NCBI GenBank assembly: GCA_003255065.1
Contig: QAOA01001100.1
Span: 296,840-360,839, forward strand
Length of the DNA stretch: 64,000 nucleotides
From: Cercis canadensis
Lineage: Eukaryota > Streptophyta > Magnoliopsida > Fabales > Fabaceae
Direction of reading: 5' to 3'
Position numbers and translations under genes: made by a program
Notes under the pieces: generated by a model
What the model was told of the DNA's origin: nothing
What the model saw: the letters and a program-made list of their open reading frames with translations, nothing else
Database searches by the model: none
Part shown: positions 36,096 to 47,040 of the stretch, piece by piece
Layout: each line of letters starts with the position of its first letter
Position numbering within the stretch: position 1 is the stretch's first letter

Positions 36096-38378
36096 TTTCT
36101 CTTCTTCTCTTCTATTACCAAAAAAACTGTCGAAACCTGTCTTAAAAAATACTGTAAAAAAAAAAAAAAACAGTTAGCGGCTGTTGAAAATTGTCCATAA
36201 ACTTTTTTAATAGTTATTAGCAGTCCAAAATACTTTTCATAAATGCCACTGCTTATTTGGTTTGACAGCCACAAAGATGACATTTATAATTAACTGTTTC
36301 AACAATTGCTAGCCGTAGAAATAGTGTTTATTTCCAAATAGAAACAGGTAATGTAAATTACTGTTTCTTCCAAGCACGGAGCAAAAGGCGTAATTGTACA
36401 CTTTTTCTTCATGCAAAACCAAAAATTGCAATGACATTAGAGCATGATTGAATGTAATGCAAGAAAATGACCAGATTTAAATAGAATAAAAGTCTTCTTT
36501 AAAAAGTTCAAATGAACTATGCTTTGATCTCCAACTAATCACAAATTTCAATGTCAATTATTGAACAACACAAGAAATATTTCTTTCAGAACCATTTTTC
36601 TATGACAATTTTTCAAACATAAATGCTCCAAATTTATCATCTTCTGATCAGCGACACCAACTTCTTCACTGGTTTCCATAAATTCATACGCTCTCTAGCT
36701 GCTTCTAGGTAACAAGCGACACCAACTTCTTCACTGTTTTAGCCACAATAAATCAATTACCATCAGGGAAGGGACAGAAGCTAAGCATGCATAAATGATC
36801 TTAAAATTTATTTAAAATTGCCCCAAGCAATGCCAAAGTTATGACAGTTTTGAGGAATATGCTGCTTTATATAGTTCTATCAAATAGATAATAACTTCAA
36901 CTGGCGCAGGTTGTTCAAGAGATGAATTTCCATATCATCACAGGGAAATGTGGAGAAACAAGGGAAGGCAAACACAAGACAAGACACCACAGAACCTGCT
37001 GCATAAATATAAAGTTAATGACTAAGAAAAAGTAAATAAACTCTAACAATAGACGTAGTCCATTTTTTAACTTGAGAGGCAGCTGGTGTGAAGGAACATG
37101 AGGCTATCATCAAAACTAAGAAGGAAAGTTGAACCATCGGAGGCTAAGAACAATTTTCAGGCCAGGAATATTTCCTCAAATTTTGGCATTTAATTAAACC
37201 GTTCAAGTCTTCCACTGAGAGGTAAAGAAAATCATTGCCCATAGATAAAGATTTGCTCGTGGACGATTAGTTATTTGTTTAGGAAAGAGGATAAGCAAAC
37301 GTCAGACCAAATGGGCAAAAACAGAAACAGAAAAAGCACAAAATTAAATAATGCATGAATACATTGTTGTTTTATAAAACTTAGACATTTTAACAGCACA
37401 GGTTCAATAATTTTATCTATTGTGGGACAAGATTGTGTCCATGGCCTCTTTGTTGGTTAAATAATTTGGTTTTTAGAGGATACTTACAACTTTGTGCTTC
37501 CTCTCCTCCAATAAATTTTTCTTCTTCTGTCAATGAGAGCATTTCCCTTCAATCTCATTTCTATTCACCCTCTTGTTCTCTATACTATGGTATTTTACGA
37601 CTACAAGATCTTCTGGCATGGTCTCATTGACTAGGCCACTCTAGAAGATAGAATAAATACTCAAACTATTTCAACAAAACCGAGATGTCTTTTGATGTTG
37701 GCCTGTGAAAGACCTGCATGCTTAATTAGTAATTAATAAGTATGGACATGATCATTTCAACGTAATAACCAAAATTATTACTATTTAGCCAAACTTAATG
37801 TGGTTAATATGTCTCTCACTATAAAAATTTCAAGCATTGGATCCCTACTTGGCTGCTTGTAAAAATCTCTGAAATTTTGAAAACCATCAGGTTATTCGAT
37901 GAAAACCCTAGGCTGTATACAATGGTTTTACCAGCTGGAGACTATGGTAACTTTCATGATGAAGGGATCTTAGAGAGATCATTGGCAGCAGTTAAAGATT
38001 CTACCAAAATACATAAAAGATCTCGAAATACTGAATGAAGATCAACTTAATATGGGAAAGCAGAATATCCCAATCAAAAGTTGTTTAAAATATCTCAGAA
38101 AGTAGAATAATAGATAAAATCATACTATTCAGCTCAACATAGAGAAGTACCAGAAAGACAAAAGGGGTACTTAGAAAGGAAATGATACATGTCTACTTCA
38201 TTAATTTGGTTATGAAAAATGAATTCATACTTGTTTGTAATTTCCATGATTCATCTTTAATTCTGCTTCTCGACTCCCTTTTGACCATCCTGATAAAGAG
38301 AACATGAACAATGAAAAGATATAAGTATTGAAAAATGACCCGAAAGAAAACAAACATTCAATTTGCTATGGTATCATT
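36096..38378. repeat. F-box 3' flank, unit 5
   Basis: Near-identical to 22350-24629. It includes the conserved plus-strand frame near 37860-38038. No recognised gene. Confidence 0.78.
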
Positions 38379-38475
38379 TTATACCTCTGTGCCCTTGTGA
38401 TTTAGTGAAGAAAGACTTTCATTGTATTGGATCTCATGAAACCAATAGGAGATTCGAGGAAGAAGGCTAACTCTT
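38379..38475 (-). pseudogene. F-box gene stub, last 32 codons only
   Basis: The C-terminal end including the TAA stop (NHKGTEV) and upstream to about VSLLPRISYWFHEI is present. At 38475/38476 it switches to cystatin 3' flank sequence. It is the remnant of an unequal recombination or deletion that removed the F-box body, spacer and cystatin of this unit. Confidence 0.88.
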
Positions 38476-38512
38476 ACCTTAAATTCATTAGTATTTGTGT
38501 ACAAAATTATTA

Positions 38513-38862
38513 GAGTAAAACCCTTTTTTAGTCCTTGAAAAATATTTCCACTGACAAATTAGTCCTCCAAAAATTTTCGGTGACAAATTAGTCCTCGAAT
38601 TATTGTTTTCGCTGACAAATTAGTCCTCCGTTAGGGTTTGTTAGTCTGATTTAACGGTCTTCGCCACGTGGCAATTAACGTGATGATGTGGCCGTTAGTT
38701 GCTGAAGTGGCATGCTGACCTGGCAGATGACCATTTGCTTGTGTGGCATAAGTAAAACGGCGTCATTTTATTAGCATAAAGCCAAGGAATCTGCTCCCTA
38801 TACAGCGTCGTCTGGTCAAGAGTCCATATGCCCAAAACAGCAATCCGACGTCGTGAAGGAGG
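38513..38862 (+). repeat. MULE left terminal inverted repeat
   Basis: It starts GAGTAAAAC and contains three spaced CTGACAAATTAGTCCT-like motifs, then GCCACGTGGCAATTAACGTG and CAATCCGACGTCGTGAAGGA. It is inverted at 45247-45596 with moderate divergence. The CACGTG core (G-box) and repeated motifs could be transposase or host factor sites; this is inference. Confidence 0.88.
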
Positions 38863-41587
38863 AACTGCGATTCCCAGGAACCCTACGCCCCAATTTCATT
38901 GATTACCCCTGCATTTTCCCAGATTCGAAGCATCGATTAAGATTTCTTGTTACTCTTTATTCGGATTTCCCTTTGCCATGTTCGAACCCTAACCCAATTC
39001 GAAGTGCCATCCATTCGCTGACAGTGGAAGAACAACCCATCCACCCTTGGATAATCATTCATTCTCACCCTCTTAATCAGTAGGAGCAGAGTCGAAGGAG
39101 ATAAAGAAGTTGGAACTCACAAAGTGGAAGTTTGTTGATAACGGGTCCTTCGTCCTTGATAAGGTGAGGTTTCCTTTCACTATCAGGTGCTTGAAGGCTT
39201 GAAGCATGTGTAGTGAATTTTTGTAATATGGTGGTTTTGCCAAATTTTATATTGTGGTCCAGCGGTTCATAATGTGGTCCATGAATTGAGAAAAGTCTGG
39301 ACATTTTGTCAACTTGGTGGGACAGTGGTTGTCGTGTTGCCTTTATGAAAAGAGCCACTGTCACCATAAATTAATCTGCTTGGTTAGAACAATTAGAAAA
39401 AGACCTCTGTAAAACCTGTTGTGGTATGCTTGGTTGTCGGATTGCCTTTATGCCAAACTTGTTGTGGTCCCTGTAAAACAGTGCTTGATTTCCATTTATC
39501 CCTACACATAGACATCTCAAACTACATTAAATATTTTGTGCTTGATTTTTAATTTTATGGAAACCTGTTAAAAAAATAAGAGAGATTTAAAATTTTGAGA
39601 TACATAGTATTTTTATTAGATACTATGAAGGTCTTTCTATTTTTTCCCAATATTTTGATCCTTCACGTTTGATATACTTTGTCAGGATGCTTTATCTTTC
39701 AAAACTAGTGGTGCCAACTCTGGGAAATTTTTTTTGTTATTGGTGTACAGTTTTCCCTTATAAATATTGCCTGATTACTTACTAAACCTCATTTTTGTGT
39801 ACTAAGCTATTTTTTCTCCTTTTGTGTCTAGAAGTGGCAATCAAATAAGGATAGAGGTATATGAGATAACTGTGCCCAAATGGATGTGCATGGAAAACAG
39901 TGAGACATAGTAAGGTATTCCTAAACATTTATCTATCATTTATCTCTTTCTTGTATTGCAACAGTGAAAGTATGAGAAGGCCCAAAAAGTTCTTTATCAT
40001 TATAAGAAAATACCCCAATAATATATTTATTAATATCATGCCCGAAGGAGTGTTCTGTTATATGTACATAGAGGCTAAAGCAAACATCAAAATGCTAATA
40101 ATATGTGGCATCTTTTTCTCCTGCTTTCCTCTTAAGATAATCATTATTTCTAGAGTCCAAGTCCTGTAAAATATTTGGATGTTGCATGCCATCCTTGATA
40201 TTATGCTAATAATTGTCTAAATGTATATGTCCTGAATGTGTATGTTCGTCTAATGGTAATTCAATTGAATGTTCAAGCAAGCTATAACATATTTTGTGAC
40301 ATGCCATCCTCGTAACAAACCATAGTGATCTTTACAACAATTTTATGCACATAATCTGATTAGGTGGGGGAATTCTTTTATGAAACTTTTAGATTTGCTT
40401 TTGCATTTGTTGTTATTCTCTTGTGTTCCTGTGTAATCTGTGTCTTCAGTGGATTCTGTTGTAAGTAGAATGACAACCATGTACAATATTTTATCCTTAC
40501 AAATTTTGAGCCACGGAACATGCTTGGCTTTCACATCAGTAGCATGAAAATTCTAACCTTGCTAGAAGAAGCGTGCAAAAACCAGAACCCTAACTAGATA
40601 AGTCTCTCTTATTAATGCTTAAACTCGTTAGACATAACCAATCTTAGAAAGGTTTAGCCTCATTGTGCTTTTCCTAAATGATTCCCTTCTATTTGAGGAT
40701 CTTAGACCCTATCTAACTCATGTGTGCTTTATAATTTTATCACTCTCTTATTCACTGCTTGGCAGCACAAAAAACACATGGCTGTCATTGTTCAAACTAT
40801 ATTGCCACCATGGAGCCATTGCAAGAATCTGATTTGGTGGTGGAATTTTTTTATGAAACTTTTAGATTTGCTTTTGCATTTGTTCTGGTTTTGCAGACTT
40901 GTAAACATGATTTTTTGTAACTTCTCAATCCATCAACTTTTACAGTACCAATTCCCTTGGACTATGTTCCAAACTATGGAATGCTCTAATAAGAAAGTAA
41001 ATAATGTCATACGCAGTATTTCCTACTTTTCTGTCATGTTTGATTTTCTTCTCCCTTGTTTGATTTTCGGTCATAATGTTCACAGTAGCATAGCTGCATA
41101 GTAGTACACACCATTGACATCAATCTTTCACATGTCAAATTATGTGTTGAACTATTTGAATATTTCCTTATGCTTATGCTGACACTTAAATGCGAAATTA
41201 TTCAATGACTTTCTCTCTTTCTCACCTTTCCTTGTCTTTTTCTAATGGATTTTCTCCAGTCTTTCTTTAATCTTAGTTGAAAAGGTGGACCCTCCACATT
41301 TGATGACAGGTGGACCCTCCGCATTTGATGTTCTGTAAAGTGAACCAGAATATTGCTTAGATTTGGACCCTCTGCATTCTGTCAGGTTCAGGACTTTTCC
41401 CTTTTAGTCATAGGTTTGCTTCTTCTCTAGTTCATAATAATATACATTAAAACAGAAATTGTGATACCATAGCTGTATACCCGTATAAAATTACTAGAAA
41501 CATCATTAAATTTATAAGGCAATAGCATAGGATATTATTTCTCACCTTTCCTTGTCTATTTTTAATAGCATAGCATATGATTGCAGG

Positions 41588-42884
41588 ATGGACCGTTATG
41601 TAACCCTCGTAATGCACCATGGTGGCAACTTTGTACGTGAACCCACGCTTACCTATGTTGACGGTGAAGTAGATGTGTGGGATTGGGTAGATATAGATAA
41701 GGTTTCAATCCCAACTATTATACAGTTATATTGTGAGCACGGTTATGAAGGTTACACAAATTGTTATTGGTTGGTGCCTAACTTAGAGCTAGAGGATGGG
41801 CTTAGGCCCCTTAAGGGTGACAGTGATGTTCTACAGATGTTTGGGGCTGTAGAAGGGGTAGATGAGATAAATCTGTATTTTGAGTCCCCTGCTGTTGAGA
41901 ACCTTGATTTTATCCCACTTGCTGTTATTGTCCCACTTGTTGTAGAAGGGGTGAATGCGTTAGGGAATACTTCCAATGAGGGTGTTCAACAAATTCAAAA
42001 CACCGATGAAGACGATGACTATACCACCTATTTAAGAAGGGACATGAGACGGGAAGAGTTGTACAACAATCCTGAACCTAATGATGTTCATATGCAGCAC
42101 CATTCACCTGGCAATGAAAATGCTAATGCTGATGAACAAAGTCCAAGCAGTAGTGATTCATATGCTGATGAAGACAGGGCAGCTGATGAAGAGTTGGAAG
42201 AGATTGCTATTGAAGAAGATACTAGCAGCAGTGATTCAAGGGCTGATGAAGACAGGGGGGCTGATGAAGACAGGGGAGCTGATGAAGAGTTGATAGAGAT
42301 TGCTATTGAAGAAGATACTAGCAGCAGTGATTCAAGGGGTGATGAAGACAGGGCAGCTGCTGAAGACTTGCAAGGGATTAGTGTTGAACAAGTGCCAAGC
42401 AGCCAAGCAGCCATGAATTCCATGCGTGGGGAAGGAAGTAGTAGGGCTGCTTGTCATGCAGCAAAGTCCACAGTAAAGAAGAAAAAGAAGTCCCCACGGG
42501 AGGTATATGTGAACCCCTTCGAGGGTAAGGGATATGATACGGAGGGGGGATCTTGTTATCTGCAATTGCTCAAGATAGCAATAATTCCTTCTATCCTGTT
42601 GCTTATGCTGTTGTTGACCTAGAGACAAAGGACACTTGGAGATGGTTCTTGACCAGAATTATTGAGGATATTGGAGATCCAAGGGAACATGGCTGGAACT
42701 TTATATCAAACCAGCAAAAGGTTTGAAATTTCCCCTGTTTAACTTTTATATTCTATTTGAATACATGGTGCAAACAAGTTATCTAAATGCTAATTATTTT
42801 TTTTGGTGACACACACAGGGCTTGGAACCTGCATTGGCTGAATTGTGTCCTCTAGCTCCTCACAAGTCATGTGAATGCTTGTAA
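41588..42884 (+). pseudogene. MuDR-type transposase gene with internal deletion
   Basis: From ATG 41588, after a TTGCAG acceptor, the PB1-like domain (MDRYVTLVMHHGGNFV to INLYFES) is followed by an acidic repeat linker and a basic KKKKK stretch. The reading then shifts frame near 42545. In the new frame the MULE transposase domain reads NNSFYPVAYAVVDLETKD and WRWFLTRIIEDIGD. The expected FISDQQKG is FISNQQKG, so the catalytic Asp is Asn. A GT-AG intron (about 42721-42820) interrupts this. A stop at 42882 ends the frame soon after GLEPALAEL. The segment with the first catalytic Asp and all downstream parts (third acidic residue, zinc knuckle) are missing. Confidence 0.82.
42146..42390 (+). repeat. 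Acidic in-frame tandem repeat in MULE transposase linker
   Basis: Three tandem units of about 75-96 bases encode SSSDSxADEDR, ADEEL and EIAIEEDT-type blocks. The middle unit has an extra GADEDR. All keep the frame, so they expanded as coding sequence. The truncated MULE copy breaks off exactly where this array starts. Confidence 0.8.
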
Positions 42885-43610
42885 GATGATATTTTAACTT
42901 TGCATATTTACACTATCAATGTTGATGCAAGAAAGGAATTTTTGTGATTTTTTTGTGAATGGTTCCCTTCTGTTTACACTATTTGTTGTCATAAATCTTG
43001 ATGGAGAGCAGATATTTATCCATGCAAAATGGGTTCCTTTATGGTGGTTCTGTGGAAGACTTGAACAGGGCAAAAGCTAAATTGTGTTTTATGCCTGAAA
43101 TATGTGCTTACCCTGCTGATGGTTCATGATGATTTCTTAGCTTTCATGATTTTGCCTATTCAGTTAAAAATAGGGACTGCTTTTAATGCTGATGTATATG
43201 CAGCAACATTGAGTCATTTTTCTTGATAATTATGCACCAGATTCTCATATGTCTTATTTGGTATTTGCTTTTCCTTGTAGATTTGTATTTGGTAGAACTA
43301 AAGCAGCATATTCCTTAAAATTTCCATAATTCTTGTGATGCTAGGGACATTTTAAATTTGGAGAAATTACCATAGTCCATTAATACTTTCAACTTTTTTT
43401 TCATTAGAACATAGCATGTAATTACAATTTTCCAAATCATTTTTTTGTGGTTACAAAAAAATTTCAAATAAAGTTGAACATCAATATAATCACTTCATAA
43501 ACAATTACACATTAACCGTAGAGATTGGACATCGAAGCCAAGTAGGTGTCTAATTACATTGTACCAAATTGCTCAATTCAACTTTACAACCATTCCATCC
43601 GAAGTATAAC

Positions 43611-44347
43611 TTATTTAACTAAAAACACAATTAACAACAATACAACTAAGAAACCACAAACAATCTTTAGTTTCCTAACTTCACTTTCAAGACTCTTAAT
43701 TATCTTATTCTGCATCTTCAGCACCCTTTTCTCATTTGTTATAAAAGACTCATGATTTAGTGGAATCATTCCTTCAAAGTTCTCGACCCATTGAAAGAAT
43801 CCACAACATAAGTCTTCATTCTGCATATAAAGATGTTAAGTTCTTAACAAATTGAAATTCAAACTTTGGATTTACATTGCTTATGCTAAATTGAGTAAAT
43901 ATTTATTTCATGAGGTTATTTTTTCTTAACCTTGTAACGTGGACAACGCTAAAATGGCCGATTTGGGTTCTCCTTTGTCTTTGAGATCAACATTATTACC
44001 CTCTTGTTACAACCACAAACATAAGGGGTATTATGGTGGGATATGTCATATGCACCGCTTATGAAGCTAGACCCACTTGAGCTACCTTCTTGGACATGTT
44101 GTCCATGGATTACTGACGTGAATGCTTCACCACCCCTATGAAGAACCACCAATTGAACATTGTTAATTACCTGCATGTTCTTTAAGAAACAGAAAAGACA
44201 AGGAATAGCAACTTTTGGCATATACACATAATCTAATAGCACCTTTTGTCCACATAGGACTATCCCGCCCATACAGAATCTAATAGGTAGTTCTTTCATA
44301 TAACTTTTGGCATGGAAGCTACCACTAGCAAGACTTATATATGTCAT
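43611..44347 (-). pseudogene. GRF-type zinc finger protein with C-terminal membrane helix, carried by the MULE
   Basis: Exon 1 (start uncertain, ending at 43931) contains CGCNKRVIMLISKTKENPNR followed by PF and RCPRYK. After a GT-AG intron, exon 2 (43820-43611) continues NEDLCCGFFQWVE. This is the GRF zinc-finger pattern (CxC, then C, then CxFFxWV). The C-terminus has a coiled stretch (KRVLKMQNKIIKSLESEV) and a hydrophobic helix (IVCGFLVVLLLIVFLV). A TAG replaces the conserved Trp between PF and RCP, so the product is cut within the finger. GRF proteins bind nucleic acid in other contexts; the role of these short plant forms is not known. It lies convergent to the transposase. Confidence 0.72.
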
Positions 44348-44858
44348 TCCACAACAAAAGAATAAACACAGATATTGACTCCACTAGTAACCATTAATTT
44401 ACGAATTATATATATATAAAACATAGAAAAGAAGCTTACTCCAACTTCCTTATAATTGTCTCATCAGGAATAGTCCATCAATTGACTATCGTCTTGAAAA
44501 ATTGTAAATTCGATTTTTATTTCAGCAATCATATTTGCCCAATTCTGTCATTCAAAAACCAATTTTATTTATAATTTTTTATAAAAAATCATTACAAATT
44601 ACACTGGTGTGTATCATTTTGTAAAATGCACAATACCATCATCATCCTTAACTACAGGCAGTTCCAAGAAATTCATCTAATCAGGTTTTAATAATGCACA
44701 AAACCTTTCTTTTTTAAAATTAACAAGGAAACAAAAAAAAAAAATTGCAGACCAGAACATAAATTAATCCCTCTCATCATGGTGGGCTTACATTACAAAT
44801 AATATAGATAAAATTTGTGGAGAGATCAACTATAGATTAGTATAGTACCCATACCAAC

Positions 44859-44862
<4 letters not shown>

Positions 44863-44890
<28 letters not shown>
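44863..44890. repeat. (TA)14 microsatellite
   Basis: Uninterrupted TA dinucleotide run inside the right part of the MULE. Confidence 0.95.
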
Positions 44891-44896
<6 letters not shown>

Positions 44897-45246
44897 ACAA
44901 AAGAATTTTTGCATTTGTGATAAGATTGATTTTTTTTCTAAAAATAGCACAATGTCTAAAGCTAAAAACCCACCGCAAATGAAGATTGAAAACTCATTTT
45001 CAGGAAGAAGAATCAGAACATGAAACGAAATAGAAGGGAAACTCACATTTAGACTATATAGGATGAAGGATCGCATAATGAATGCCTTGGACTCATTGGT
45101 CTTCCACTGTGAGCAAAGAGACTTCACTTTGGGATGGGTTAGGGTTCCAATTAGTCAAGCTGCAGTGAGGAAGTGAAATCGAGTTTCTCCCTGTCATGAG
45201 CTTCTTCGCACATCAATGGGGGAAAAGCTTCCTCCTTCAGCAGATG

Positions 45247-45596
45247 CCTCCTTCATGACGTCGGATTGCTGTTTTGGGCATATGGACTCTTGACTTGACG
45301 ACGCCGTATAGGAAGCAGATTCTTTGGCTTTATACTAGTAAAACGACACACTTTTACCTATGCCACACAAGCAAATGGTCATGTGCCATGTCAGCGTGCC
45401 ACTTCAGCAATTAACAGTCACGTCATCACGTTAACTGCCACGTGGCGAAGTCCGTTAAATCATACTAACAAAACCTAACGGAGGATTAATTTGTCAACGA
45501 AAACAATAATTCGAGGACTAATTTGTCACCGAAAATTTTTGGAGGACTAATTTGTCAGTGGATGTATTTTTCAGGGACTAAAAAGGGGTTTTACTC
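45247..45596 (-). repeat. MULE right terminal inverted repeat
   Basis: Inverse of the left repeat, ending GTTTTACTC next to the second AAATTATTA target copy. By eye it differs from the left repeat at several tens of positions, implying the element was not newly made when it inserted, or has aged since. Confidence 0.88.
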
Positions 45597-45605
45597 AAAT
45601 TATTA

Positions 45606-46715
45606 TTAGTGAGAAGTGTTGTTCGTCATCTAATTATGTGACTATTGAGGATTTGTCCCAGCCCTACCCCATTTGTCTTTATCATTTGATGAACAATAAC
45701 TTCATTTAACAACAAATAAATAGCCATCTAATTGCCACAGTCCAGGCAGGTACCTTTGGTGATATATTTGACCTATCAAGAAATAAAACACTATCATTTC
45801 TTATTTTACAAGGCAGTTGAAGAAAAATAAGGAAAAGAACAATGACAAAATGGTTCATCGGCATGAGCTTAGGTTTTTCTATTTTGAATAGAGGTGTACA
45901 AACCTTCTCAAGGTAATTAAAATTTTCAATGATCATTAACCATAAAATGGATAAAGAGGTATAAGCTTGGGTGTCAAGATAACTCCATATCTCACCAGGA
46001 ATGTTAAGCCAAAGAGGCAGCAAGTACGATCATATCGGTGTAAAATATTTCCTATCAAATACTAAATGAAAATTCATAATCAGCCAACTCTACTTCTTCT
46101 CTAAGCTCCCTCCCAAAGATCAAAAGGAAAACGCCGGGACCAATCGGAAACTCAATCATATATTTTTTTATCAACCAAATCAGCCGGACCAACTAAATCA
46201 TTGCTTACTTGCATCACTGCCTCTGAAGACCCATTGAGAACCTTTTGAGACACACAGCTCATTCATGACCTGTAAAAGAAAACAAAAAATGACTACTTAT
46301 GATGACAAAGATATAAGTAAAAAGAAGAGAAAACACCATTTAATATGTGAATGGCTTTGTAACTCTTGTCATCTGATATGATGTTGAGACAGTTAGAGTT
46401 ATATTTCTGCTTTATATGACTATGAGAATGCAACATACACATTCAGATTTATTATATTATTGAAATCCATCGCTTTTGACAGAAAGAAGCTACTGGTTTT
46501 AGTCATTTGCCCTCCTGAAGCCAATTTTAGGTTTGAGTTTAGCAAGAGTGCTTTCTTTTCTCCCTATTAATAAAATCCTTCGCTCTGTCCTCCTGGCTAC
46601 TATCCCCCGCAGCTATGCCATATAATGCAAACACAATAGGGTCCTCATGTATTTCCTGTACTGACATTATAGTATATGCCTATACACGGATGAATAATTC
46701 TTATAAACCAACGCT
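45606..46715 (-). repeat. Duplicated 3' end of the RPC5 gene, copy B
   Basis: Almost identical to 34695-35803 and collinear with 56965-58066, including the small minus-strand frame (45706-46023). It lies immediately right of the MULE target duplication. The duplicated segment again stops inside the last RPC5 intron. Confidence 0.8.
46198..46269 (-). pseudogene. Orphan last exon of RPC5, copy B
   Basis: 72-base exon with acceptor and TGA stop, reading VMNELCVSKGSQWVFRG (Lys to Arg compared with the parent). No other RPC5 exons are present next to it. Confidence 0.85.
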
Positions 46716-47040
46716 AACACAAATTAAGCTGCATTAGAGATTATCCCCTGACATTGAATACAGAAGCCACCGGTTCTTGCATTGTGATATGGTGTGGATG
46801 TTGTGGAATATGCTTTCTTCTTTTTCCCATTTTGGACTGTGTCTGCCTTCTATGTTGGAGAAATTTTTTATCACTCATTTTCATGGTTTATGGAAGAATA
46901 AGGAAAATAAGGTTGATAAGAATTGTCAAAAAAGGTCACAAACAAACTGTCAAAAATAGTAATTTAGACCAACATTTAACTGTCGAAATCTTTCTTAGTT
47001 TCTAGCATTTCTCTTCTTCTCTTCTATTACCAAAAAAACT
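46716..47040. other. Unidentified linker, second copy
   Basis: Repeats 35804-36095 with a few changes and still holds an 83-codon frame (46754-47005). No domain is recognised. Confidence 0.5.

Larger units (their letters stand above)
38513..45596 (+). mobile_element. Mutator-like element (MULE), full length between termini, non-autonomous
   Basis: A 7084-bp element with terminal inverted repeats of about 350 bp (38513-38862 and 45247-45596). It is flanked by perfect 9-bp duplications AAATTATTA (38504-38512 and 45597-45605), the length typical of Mutator elements. Inside are a deleted transposase gene (41588-42884, plus strand) and a minus-strand GRF zinc-finger gene (43611-44347). The rest of the 5' half (38863-41587) shows no recognised domain. 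The transposase lacks part of its catalytic region, so the element cannot move by itself. Confidence 0.9.

Noticed and set aside
42088-42423. Minus-strand Ser/Leu-rich frame
   Set aside because: Antisense reading of the acidic tandem repeat.
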